This document shows positions 42,690 through 51,237 of a stretch of DNA of 51,237 nt, one piece after another; within the stretch, counting starts at the first letter, position 1; the number at the start of each line of letters is the position of its first letter. Under the pieces are notes generated by a model that made no database searches, had not been told where the DNA came from, and was given only the letters and a program-made list of their open reading frames with translations. Source of the DNA: Ectocarpus siliculosus (taxonomy: Eukaryota; Sar; Phaeophyceae; Ectocarpales; Ectocarpaceae). Both the position numbers and the translations under genes were made by a program. The stretch spans positions 1,854,932-1,906,168 of the forward strand of contig FN649738.1 in the NCBI GenBank assembly GCA_000310025.1, written 5' to 3'.

Positions 42690-43478
42690 GTGTGCAAACT
42701 CGTCTTCGAATTCATGGCGGAGTTCCTTTTGACGTAAGTGGAATAACTTTACACTAGATGCGGAAACCACTCTCCTTCGAATTCGCCGACCGTTCATCTG
42801 AGCTTTTATGCTGTGTCCAAGCCTAATCACCTCCGTTACGATCCACGGTGCAGTGTAATGCTCATGAATCAGCTTAGGATGAACACCTTGAGAGTTTAAA
42901 GAACAGTCAGTCTCTAGGATCAGAACTAAGTCCCCTTTTTCAACCTGACTACCTGCCGATGCTCGTTTATTTGCTGCATTAGCTATTTCTCTTTGCCGAT
43001 TTTTCCGAGCTTGTCGCATTTCCAAGGCGTTGCGAACTTCCACAAATGACTGATGTTATTCGGCAATGTAGCTATCCATGCCCCCTCTAAACTCAGTCCC
43101 ATCGGTATCTTGAGTTATGGAATCTAAAGGCGTGCGAGGTGTACGTCTAAAGAGAATGCTGAAATGTGTTTGGTTTCCTGGTAAAGTCGGATCTGGCGTT
43201 ACCCTTTGAATCCAACAAGCTGGGAGGACATAGTGATCCCATCGCAGAGGCCACGATTGGCATAGAATAGACAAAAATTCCTGAAACCATCCTCCCATTC
43301 TTTTTGCTGCTTCCTGACTCCTTGAGAAATCTGCTGGTCTATGATCAAGTGTTACATTCAACCATTTGATGAAATGATTGACCACTGTAGCCATAAATTC
43401 TCCTCCCGCATCACTTCGGATCGAAACGGGTACACCAAAGGTTAGCATTAACTCCATCAGTGTTTTGCTCACTTCTAG
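42681..43478 (-). pseudogene. Ty3/gypsy-type integrase C-terminal half (element B)
   Basis: Read on the minus strand from about 43478. LMELMLTFGVPVSIRSDAGG with EF is the second catalytic Asp region of the integrase core; a reduced third motif (HRPADFSRSQEAAKRMGGWF) follows, where the usual N-S-x-x-E-R is changed to SRSQEAAKR. A terminal SH3-like part follows (VEKGDLVLILETD, then YTAPWIVTEVIRLG and VKLFHLRQK). One in-frame TAA at 43056-43058 interrupts an otherwise open frame of 264 codons. The natural stop (TAG) lies inside the LTR, nine bases past its edge. The 5' part is missing: near 43478 the sequence switches to another gypsy family on the opposite strand. Confidence 0.75.
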
Positions 43479-46162
43479 CGACTCTTGAAGGGTATTGGCA
43501 GTGCCCGTTGGCTCCGGAGGCGCAGGAAATTTTCACGATTGCTACGCCGGGTGGTCTCTACACACATGCCCACGTCGTATTCCCAGGCCACCCTTACGCG
43601 CATCTTGGACGGGCTGAATTGCTTCGTCTGGGTAGACGATGTCGTATATTGGGGGATGGATGAAGACGACTTTCTTGACACCCTTGACTTGATTCTGGAT
43701 CGTCTGGAGGGAGCTGGCCTTTACGTGGCCGCCCACAAGTGCACATTCTTTGAGACCAGCATCACTTGGTGCGGGAAGGTGTACTCGGAGGGTCAGGTCG
43801 AGCACGATCCCGAGCGGCTCAGCGGGTTGGCTACAATGTGGCGTCCTGAGACGGCTGGCGAGCTGATGCCGTTCCTGCAGGCGGTAAACTGGCTGCGCAC
43901 GTCTTTGCCGCGGATGGCGGAGGTTGTGTGGCCGCTTCGCGTGTTTCTGGAGCAGCATTTGGGTGGTGCCAAGAGCCGGACGAAGCGCGTGGCCGAGAAT
44001 CGCGCGATCGCTGGGGATGCGTGGACGCCCGCGCTCGTCGAAGCGTGGACTGCCGCGCAAGACCTTGTTGCCCGTGCCGTTGCTCTGTCTCACCCTCGCC
44101 CAGGTTGCGCCGTCCTCATGTTTCCCGATGCATCCGATGAGCATTTGGGGAGCTTTCTCACGCAAGTGCCCCAACACCAGCTGGATCGTGGCGTTCCTGT
44201 GGAGAATATGGCTCATGAACCGATGGGCTTTCTGAGCGGCACTTTCAAGGGCACGCAGCAGCGGTGGGCCACGGTGGACAAGGAAGGGTACGCGATTGTC
44301 AGTACGTTCAAGCGGTTGGAGTATTTGCTTTGGGGTGGTGTGCACATTTTCACCGACCACCGTAATCTCGCGTACATCTTCGACCCGGAGGCTTGCGTGT
44401 CTGCCGTAGCGAAAACCACGGCTCAGCGCCTGGACCAGTGGAAAGCTGTCTTGGGCCAGTACGATTTCACCATCAGGCACATTTCGGGTGCGCGCAATTG
44501 CTGGGGGGACCTTCTGTCGCGATGGGTCTCTGTGCCGTCGGTGAGTTTTGGCGCTGCCGCGGTATAAGCCCCCAGCGAACCTGATGCCGCCACGCCGTCG
44601 AAGCAAGTAAGTAGTATGTGATGCACATCAAGCGGCGCGGAGTAAGCTCGGCGCGCTTGCCGGGCCTGCCACGTCATTTTCGACGGCGGTGGGGACGGCG
44701 ACTCTGGATGACGAGGGATTGTTTCGCGTGGGCATGAACGGGCGAGACGTGCTTTGGATTCCAGATCAGGCGAGTGCGTTGCAGGTGCGACTGATGGTCT
44801 GTGCGCACATGAAAGAAGCCGGGCATCGTGGCGCCGTCGCCACCTTGCAGAGCCTGTCCGAGTACTGTTGCTGGTTTCGGATGGAAGAGCATGTCACTGA
44901 CTTCGTCAAGCAGTGCCTGCATTGCATGGACTCTAAGGCGGGAGAAAAGGTGCCTCGCCCGCTTGGAGAGACCGTCCATGGCACTCGCCCTGGCGAAGTT
45001 GTTCATTTTGACTACCTCTGCGTGGGAGCGAGTGGCCCGCTGGGGGATGATGGCTTGGAAGAGGAGGGGGTTTAAGTACATTTTGGTCATGATGGACGAC
45101 ATGTCCAACTGGGTTTGGCTGGAGCCCACCGGAGCATGCACTGCCCGCCTGACTGCGCAACATCTCCTGACGTGGTGTAAGATCTTGGTTGTGCCGGAGG
45201 TTTGGGTGAGTGATACCGCTTCCCAATTCAAAAATCACATGATGGCTGGCCTTGAGACTGCACTCGGTGTTGACCGGAAATTTTCAGTCGCCAACTCTCC
45301 CTGGTCTAACAGTACGTGCGAGCGCATGATGCGCGAGGTGGTTCGTACGCTCAAGGCCATGATTCAGGAAGAGCGGAGGAGTACTCGTGACTGGGTTGAT
45401 CTGGTACCAGCTGTGCAATGGGCGTTGAACACCGCTTTCCGCGAACGATACGGCTCGACGCCGTACCACGTCATGTTTGGTAGAGCGCCACGCACCGCGC
45501 TTTCCACTTTGACGCCGTCCATAGGCGCCAAATGGAAGGTAGACGTCCTGGATGAGAAGCCTTTGCTGCTGAGGGTGCAGCACGACGTCGAGGCTCAACG
45601 TCACCTGCACAAGGAAGTTCTCGACAAGGTGCAGGCGAGTCGGAGTAAGCACCGGGCGTCTGCGCGAGTTGAGAGTCTGCCTGACTTCGTGGTGGGGGAC
45701 TACGTGTTGGTGGCGCGTGTTCGCCAGCGTGGTGCGACACCGAAACTTCTCATGACCTGGACGGGGCCGTGGAGGATTGTCGCCGCCGAGAGACTGCATG
45801 TGTACGGACGGAGTCCAGAACATCGTGTCGGGGGAAGTTCGGGACGTCCATGTCGCGCGTTTGTGGTTCTACGCCGATGCCGCTCTCGAAATCACGGCCG
45901 AGTTGAAGGAGGTCTTTCAGCATGCTTTCACGCAGAGAGAGTTCGAGATGGCGGCGATCGTGGATATGTCGGTGGCGGAAGATGGCCCTGGGTTCGACGT
46001 GGAAGTAGAGTGGGCCGGATTCGACAAGGAAGAGACCACCTGGGAAGAGTTGTCCAAGGTGTGGGATGCCGCGCTGCAGTTCGTCAAATTCAAGTGCGGC
46101 GGCTGGGTCTGCCGAAAAAGGTTCGGGCTCAGTTGAAGCAACAATACGGCATTGCCCTGTGA
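43478..46162 (+). pseudogene. Ty3/gypsy pol, copy 1: RT, RNase H, integrase, chromodomain
   Basis: RT begins at GYWQCPLAPEAQEIFTIAT (43479ff), changes frame near 43590, and carries the catalytic FVWVDD at 43623-43640. The thumb and tether (RPETAGELMPFLQAVNWLR) lead to RNase H with FPDASDEHLG, DKEGYAIVSTF and FTDHRNLAYIF, then HISGARNCWGDLLSRWV. A TAA at 44565-44567 follows; the other copy has a Tyr codon there. The integrase zinc-binding part has H...GHRGAVATL and CLHC (44806-44930). The core has HFDYLCVG, then after a frameshift near 45040 SDTASQF and SPWSNSTCERMMREV (D, D, E). A chromodomain-like end (VEVEWAGFDKEETTWEEL) is in a third frame after 45790, and KKVRAQLKQQYGIAL closes the protein at 46162. 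RT N-terminus, protease, gag and LTRs were not found. Confidence 0.9.
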
Positions 46163-46177
46163 TATATTTGTTTCAGC

Positions 46178-46303
46178 TGAGTGAGGGCTATCTTGTCGAG
46201 CATTGATAGCATTTCTTCGCTGACTTCTTTCACATTTGTGTTTCATTTGTTTGAGTTGAGCGAGGGCTACCTTGTCGAGCATTGATAGCATTTCTTCGCT
46301 GAC
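46178..46303. repeat. Direct duplication of about 50 bp, period 78
   Basis: GAGGGCTATCTTGTCGAGCA followed by TTGATAGCATTTCTTCGCTGAC (about 46183-46225) recurs with one change at 46261-46303. It lies just after the gypsy pol stop and may be part of its untranslated tail or LTR. Confidence 0.75.
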
Positions 46304-46755
46304 TGTTTCTGTACATTCTTCAGCTTGCCGCGCATTGATAATGTGGCGTGCCCGTCTTTTGCGTGTGATTCAACTGCATGGAGGGCGCCTTATGACAGCG
46401 TACTGGTGGTATTTCTTCGCAAGCTACGTACGTTTGTCTAATTTCGCGACATTGGCTTGTTCAACGATCATGCCGATCGTTTCGCCATGTATGTTTGGTA
46501 TTTCGAGATATTTCAATTCAACCCTGGAAGCGCCTCGTAACAGTTTTCAGCGTTGCCTCTGGGTTGTTTTTGTTTTTTCATCATTTTCCTTGCGTGTGGC
46601 CACTTTGCCCATTTCGCGTTGTTTGCGGTGTGTTGGTCATCCATCCATTGCGTAAATTTCTCTGTACGCGTGTCTACCGGACTTAGCCAATCTTGTGTGG
46701 TCGTCCGACACGTGCGTGTTTGTCGTTTGAAGCGTCGAGATCCTTGACTGTTGAA
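46304..46755. other. No gene recognised
   Basis: Short frames only; may include gypsy 3' flank. Confidence 0.4.
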
Positions 46756-47202
46756 TGGGGGCATTCTACGTTTTGCATGGGAGGTTGAACACTTGCGCTG
46801 ACTGACGAATTGGTGTGGCATGATTTAGTCAGGCATGATATCGCCGTGTACAGGTGGGTGTTTATCATTCACAAACACCGCTGTCGTTTTCTTCTTGAGT
46901 ACAACCAGGTGCCTACTACTGCTGTTTGAGTTCAAGCTGATTACAATGTCTACTCCGGTAGTAATACGCTTTGGGGGCATTGTGGACGAAGCGCACCTGG
47001 GTAGCAGCAGTAGTTCACGGTGGGAAGCTGCCGTTGGATATGTATGCATGTCAAAGATATGGTAGATAGGGGTTTCTATCTGCCTGGTTGGCATGTTGGC
47101 AGGAGAGAGAGATAGATGGAGAGAGAGAGACGAGACTCGCGTGCAATAATAATGCACTGTGTTTACCATCACCAAGGAGGTGAATTGACCAGCCCCCGTG
47201 GG
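46756..47202 (+). repeat. Dispersed repeat M, copy 4 (5' part)
   Basis: Runs from GGGGGCATTCTACG through GTGGACGAAGCGCACCTGGG, GGTTTCTATCTGCCTGGTTG, the GA-rich tract and CATCACCAAGGAGGTGAATT to CCAGCCCCCGTGGGCC. It aligns with copy 2 across its full length. The repeat is cut at 47202 by the LINE and resumes at about 48170. Confidence 0.85.
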
Positions 47203-48178
47203 CCGGAAAAGTATGGGAAGGAAATAAGAAGGTAGTGAAAGAACTTGGGGCGGCACAGATAAAAGCAGCGAAAATCATCCTGGGATGCTCCAAGCGCACA
47301 AGTAATGCAGCCGCCAGGGCAGAATTGGGAATCCAACCCCTACGGTCGGGAAGAGACGCAAGGAAGCTGACATGGCAGTATCGCATGTGCGGGATGGGAG
47401 AGGAGAGGTTGCCGAGAATAGTATGGGAGGCGAAGTGGGCAAACAAAAAGAGGGGTGGACAACGCACGGAATGGGTCAAGGTTGTAGAGGACGTATGGAA
47501 GGGGTTAGACATCGACGAAGATGAAACGCTGGAAACGGAGGGTCTACAGGGGTTCAAGGAGAAGATATCTGTTGCTTGTGCCGAGAGAAAAGAACGGAAT
47601 CTAAGGAAAGAAACCAAGGATAAGGAGGGTCTAGAAGTGTACGGAATGTTGAAAGAAGGAATAGGGTTCAAGGACTACCTGCATGGACCAATGGATGCAG
47701 GGACAAAGCTTAAGGTCAAATTCAGGACCGGGGACATAGGCCTTCGAGAACGTCGACGAAGACATACGACGGTAGACGACGAAGACGACAAGTTCAAATG
47801 TGATTGCGGCTTCGAGTGCGAATACCGTGTTCATGTAGTCGCGGAATGTCCGTGGTACGAAGAGGAGAGGGAAGTGTACATGAATGGGCTGGGAAAAATA
47901 CAAGGGACGTACAGGGAGATGTTTGAGGCATGGAATAGAGAGGAGAGGACGGTAGCTGTACTGGGGAGTAGGAAGTGGTTTGAAAAGTCGGGAAGGGACA
48001 TCGTTAGGATAGACAGACTAGGGAAGACATTTTTGAACCACCTTTGGCAAAGTAGGAAGGAACGATTGGCCATCGGTGATCGGTCCTGTGGGAACAATGC
48101 TCCGTCCTCGCGAGGACGCGTGGTCAATGGTCTAACCGCTAAGACATGCAAAACATAAGAGACCCCCCCCACGGGGGG
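47203..48178 (+). mobile_element. 5'-truncated LINE, ORF2 C-terminus
   Basis: The frame runs from the junction near 47203 to TAA at 48156-48158, about 320 codons. ELGAAQIKAAKIILGCSKRT with SNAAARAELGIQPL is the conserved post-RT segment of many LINE ORF2 proteins. CDCGFECEYRVHVVAEC is the terminal Cys-Cys-His-Cys zinc motif. Endonuclease and RT are missing, as expected of incomplete target-primed reverse transcription. The frame is intact throughout, so insertion is recent. The 3' UTR is only about 10 bp before a C-tract. ACGG... of repeat M follows, matching the empty-site sequence in copies 1 and 2. No clear target-site duplication. Confidence 0.85.
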
Positions 48179-48225
48179 AGGGTACTGATCCTAGGCCCTG
48201 CCTGACTTCAGGCGTGTCTACGAAC
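48170..48225 (+). repeat. Dispersed repeat M, copy 4 (3' end, after the LINE)
   Basis: ACGGGGGGAGGG, then GATCCTAGGCCCTGCCTGAC with TTCAGGCGTGTCTAC match the last 55 bp of copies 1, 2 and 3. GCCTGACTTCAGGC is a 6-bp-stem hairpin that the other copies keep in variant form. Confidence 0.8.
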
Positions 48226-48784
48226 CCTGGGGTAGGCAACTTCGATGCCCTGTTTGCCACCGGACCGGTTTCCGGTCGCTACCATTACCCCCGTATCTTT
48301 TCCAGCGCCGACTGAGGGTGTGGGGGTGCCACCGCGTCTTGTGGTGTTCAGCCCAGAGGTATGTCTGGGTTTCTGAAGGTGTCGAGATGGATTCACCGGA
48401 AAAATGGTGCCAAGTGAGCTTGTCAGTGCCTGGGCTACGATATGACCGGCGATAGACGTGTGGACAGGGCTCTGGTAAGGGCCCAGATATGTGTGGATGT
48501 GTTGATGGTACCTTCTTGTTGTCCCATCCGGGGGCCTCTGTCGACGTCTGAACGTCTCGTACTCTCTCCCTCCTTTCTTTTTCCTTCTATCCCTCTCTGT
48601 GGCGTCCAAGGTACCTCGCCTCCCCCCTCACACCTTGGTGAGACTGCCCTAGGGGGTCAACGGAGGGCATATAGCTCTCTTTTCCACGACGCCGTCGGGA
48701 TTCTGGGTGCCATTCTGGGTGCGTTTCTAGGTTCTGTTATAGGGCTCACCACCATTTCAGCAGGTTTCCCGAGTAGGCTGTAAA
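48226..48784. other. No gene recognised
   Basis: Spacer between repeat M and the second gypsy copy. It may include gypsy gag remnants too diverged to read. Confidence 0.4.
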
Positions 48785-50960
48785 CTGCTTTACCAGATGT
48801 GCATGTCGTGGGGGGCATGCCAAATCCGGGGAAGCTGAAAGTTTCGGACGGCCGCTTGCTGGAGGTGACGAAGAACCTGCTCCGTACTACTGCTTTGTAC
48901 ACCAGCTAGGGGTTGATGTCGGTGGACCCGCTCGTTATGATGAGTGGTCATTCGTTGGAACCCGACGCTGAAGGCGTTGGGTATTGCGTGCTAGCTTCGC
49001 GGTTGAGACGTTGGCGTACACAATAAACCTTTGAGATACATTTGCCGTTGATGCCCTGCAGCAACGTGAGGGCCCGGACCAAGAAAAGCTGGATCCGGCG
49101 GTCGAGCATTTGGTGGCGCGACGCCCGGACATGGACATGAGCCCCGAGGAGGCGGCATCGGCGCGATCTGCATCGTTGAACAGTGCTGTCTCTTCCGCGG
49201 TTGCCGCTGGCTTGGAGGAACCGCATGTGGGAGGTCTGCAAGGCATCATCAGCAAGCAGGCACCGAACGAGTTCCGTCGTGATTTACGTCATGGTGATCC
49301 TCCCGCGAACGTCGAGCCTCTATACGGTTCACCCTCAAGCCCGGAGCGCGGCCGGCTCCCGGCGGGTGCGCAACCCACCCGGCGACGAATGGCGTCTCTG
49401 GTCGCGTTGGGGCTCATGTTCCTCATCATGCAGGCCGTGTGAGCCAGCGCCGCGATGGCGACTCTGAAGAAAAGGGGGATAACGGTGATGAATGAATGTG
49501 CGGTTGGCGAAAGAGGAGAAGGTGCCTGGTGGTGTGCCAAACCCTGAAGCCAGTATGGCTAAGCTCAGTGCGGTCAACATCCATGGGGGCTTGGATTGAT
49601 TTCAAGGGTACTGGCAGTGTCCGTTGTCTCAGGAGGCGCAGAAACCTTCACGATCGCTTCACCTGACGGCCTCTACAGGTCTGAAAGGGTGCTGCAAGGT
49701 GTTTTGAAAGCTGCATCGCACTTCCAGGCCACCCTTGTGCGCATTCTGGAGGGGGTTCAACTCCTTTATCTGGGTGGACGATATCGTGTATTGGGAGGTG
49801 GGTGAGGATAATAATCTGGTTGACACACTCGACCTGATCCTTGAGCGTCTGGAGGAGGCCGGCGTTAACGTGGCCGCTCACGAGTTGTACTCGCAGGGCA
49901 AGGTCCAGCATGATCTCGGGGCGACTCAACGGCCTCGCTTCAATGCAGCACGTCCTGAGACGGCTGGCGAGCTGATGCAGCTTTTGCAGGCGGTAAATTG
50001 GCTGCGTTTGTCTCCAACGGATAATGGAGGTGGCATGGCTGCTCAGCATGTTTTTCGGGGGCACTTAGTTGGCTCCAAGAGTCGGACGAAGCGCGTGGTC
50101 GAGGATCGCGCGATCGCTACGGATGCATGGACGCCCGCGCTGGTCGGAGCGTGGACTGCGGTGCAAGCCCTTGTTTGCCCACGCTGTTCCCTTGTCTTGC
50201 CCGCGCCCAGGTTGCGCCGTGCTTACGTTTCCCGATGCGTCCGATGAGCAGTGGGGGAGTTTTCTCACCTAAGTTCCTCAAGATCATCTGGGCCATGGCG
50301 CTCTTGTGGAGAGAATGTGACTCATGAGCCGATGGGGGGGGGTTCTGAGCGGCACTTTCGAGGGCGCGCAGCAGCGGTGGGCAATGGTGGTTCAGGAAGG
50401 GTACGCGATTGTGAGAGTACGTTCAAGTGATTGGGGTATTTCCTGGGGTTGATGTGCACATCTTCACAGATCACCGTAATCTCGCATCCATTTTCGACCC
50501 GGATGGATTGCGTGTGGGCCGTAGCAAAAATAAACGCTCAACCAACGTCTAGACTAGTGGAAATCTGTCTTGGCCCAATGATATAACCCACATGATTCAA
50601 ATTTCGGGTGGATGCGTTCGCTGGGGAGACCTCCAGTCGCAGTTGGTGTCTGCGCCGTCGGTGAGTGTTCGTACTGCCGCCGTTTACGCCCCCAGTGAAC
50701 GCGATGACCCTACGCCGTCAAAGCAAGTCGTACGTGATACACAACAACCGACGGGGAAAAACCTCACCGCGCTTGCTGGACCTGCCAAGTCCTTTTGCGA
50801 CGGGTTGGTTTACGTGGAATGAACGGACGTGACGTGCTTTAAATACCAGATCAAGCGAGTGTTTCGCAGGTGCGATCGATGGTCTGGGCGCACGTGAGAG
50901 AAGCTGAGCATCGTGACGCCGTTGCCACGTTACAGCGGTTTTCTGAAAGAAGAGCAGTGG
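48785..50960 (+). pseudogene. Ty3/gypsy pol, copy 2: protease flank, RT, RNase H, heavily degraded
   Basis: The same family as 43478-46162 but reaching further upstream. LPDVHVVGGMPNPGKLKVSD (48789ff) and ATRRPDMDMSPEEAASARSA-like sequence precede LRHGDPPANVEPL (49291-49320), the linker before RT, and a +1 reading continues with RFTLKPGARP. RT has GYWQCPLSQEAQ (49607ff) and FIWVDDIVYWE (49758ff). The thumb reads RPETAGELMQLLQAVNWLRL. RNase H remnants run to about 50700 and include SVRTAAVYAPSERDDP, with Tyr where copy 1 has a stop. Sequence ends near 50960 at the satellite. At least eight frame changes; clearly dead. Confidence 0.8.
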
Positions 50961-50970
50961 CCAAAATCAG

Positions 50971-51237
50971 ATACCCAGAGGGGTACCCAGAGGGGTACCC
51001 AGAGGGGTACCCAGAGGGGTACCCAGAGGGGTACCCAGAGGGGTACCCAGAGGGGTACCCAGAGGGGTACCCAGAGGGGTACCCAGAGGGGTACCCAGAG
51101 GGGTACCCAGAGGGGTACCCAGAGGGGTACCCAGAGGGGTACCCAGAGGGGTACCCAGAGGGGTACCCAGAGGGGTACCCAGAGGGGTACCCAAACGGGT
51201 ACCCTAATGGGTACCCTAACCGGAACCGAAACGGATT
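50971..51237. repeat. 12-bp satellite GTACCCAGAGGG, about 18 perfect units plus variants
   Basis: About 18 identical units run from 50972 to about 51190. Then come single variant units, still 12 bp long: GTACCCAAACGG, GTACCCTAATGG, GTACCCTAACCG and GAACCGAAACGG, up to the window edge. Each perfect unit holds a GGTACC palindrome. The unit lacks stop codons, so long spurious frames appear (Gly-Thr-Pro-Leu on the minus strand). Confidence 0.95.

Noticed and set aside
43542-44606. 354-codon minus-strand open frame
   Set aside because: Shadow of the gypsy RT/RNase H coding strand, whose motifs are unmistakable on the plus strand.
50967-51194. 75-residue Gly-Thr-Pro-Leu repeat protein
   Set aside because: A stop-free 12-bp satellite opens frames automatically; there is no supporting gene structure.
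50971-51237. CRISPR array or telomere
   Set aside because: Units are contiguous without spacers, and CCCTAA appears only twice inside variant 12-mers, so neither reading fits.

Overview
The window looks like repeat-rich nuclear DNA of a stramenopile, most likely a plastid-bearing ochrophyte of the brown-algal kind. Four signs point that way. One gene (37113-37793) starts with a signal peptide that ends in an A|F cleavage context followed by a Ser/Thr/Pro-rich stretch, as in the bipartite plastid presequences of red-lineage secondary algae. Genes are split by spliceosomal introns. A Crinkler/RHS-type NTPase is present. The Ty3/gypsy proteins resemble those I know from stramenopile genomes. Species cannot be fixed from sequence alone.

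Gene content is low. Real or once-real host genes are: a left-edge exon of unknown function (1-405); the last two exons of a TMEM165/GDT1-type transporter (7403-8120); a single-exon acidic-tailed ORF of unknown function (22487-23137); a decayed minus-strand gene tract (23474-25564); an ankyrin-repeat pseudogene (25801-27060, minus); small minus-strand exon-like ORFs (27298-27778); a methyltransferase-like exon (32730-33059); a coiled-coil protein with a plastid-type leader (37113-37793); and a Crinkler/RHS-like NTPase broken by one frameshift before its nuclease-like part (39331-40825).

The rest is mostly mobile DNA. From left to right: a minisatellite (2050-2240); a 1 kb element with terminal inverted repeats and a recurring AAATCTTG motif (4522-5549); five copies or fragments of a tRNA-headed SINE, all on the minus strand; a 2.7 kb element with long inverted arms (12080-14775); an internally deleted Ty1/copia element with matching LTRs (15941-18287); four copies of a 280-470 bp dispersed repeat (M); a Ty3-type LTR plus degraded gag (29551-32224) whose second LTR, with integrase, lies 12 kb away in opposite orientation (42049-43472); two degraded copies of another Ty3/gypsy family (43478-46162 and 48785-50960); a 5'-truncated LINE (47203-48178) inserted cleanly into an M repeat; and a perfect 12-bp satellite running to the right edge (50971-51237).

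The elements bear on one another. Three M copies show the empty site that the LINE entered in the fourth. A 240-bp repeat present twice (2476-2719, 34366-34600) ends in the LINE's own 3' tail and C-tract, which is what a SINE mobilised by that LINE would look like. The second gypsy copy has a tyrosine codon where the first has a stop. No RNA genes other than tRNA-derived SINE heads, no CRISPR array and no bacterial-type operon were seen. Unlisted intervals hold only short frames without recognisable features.
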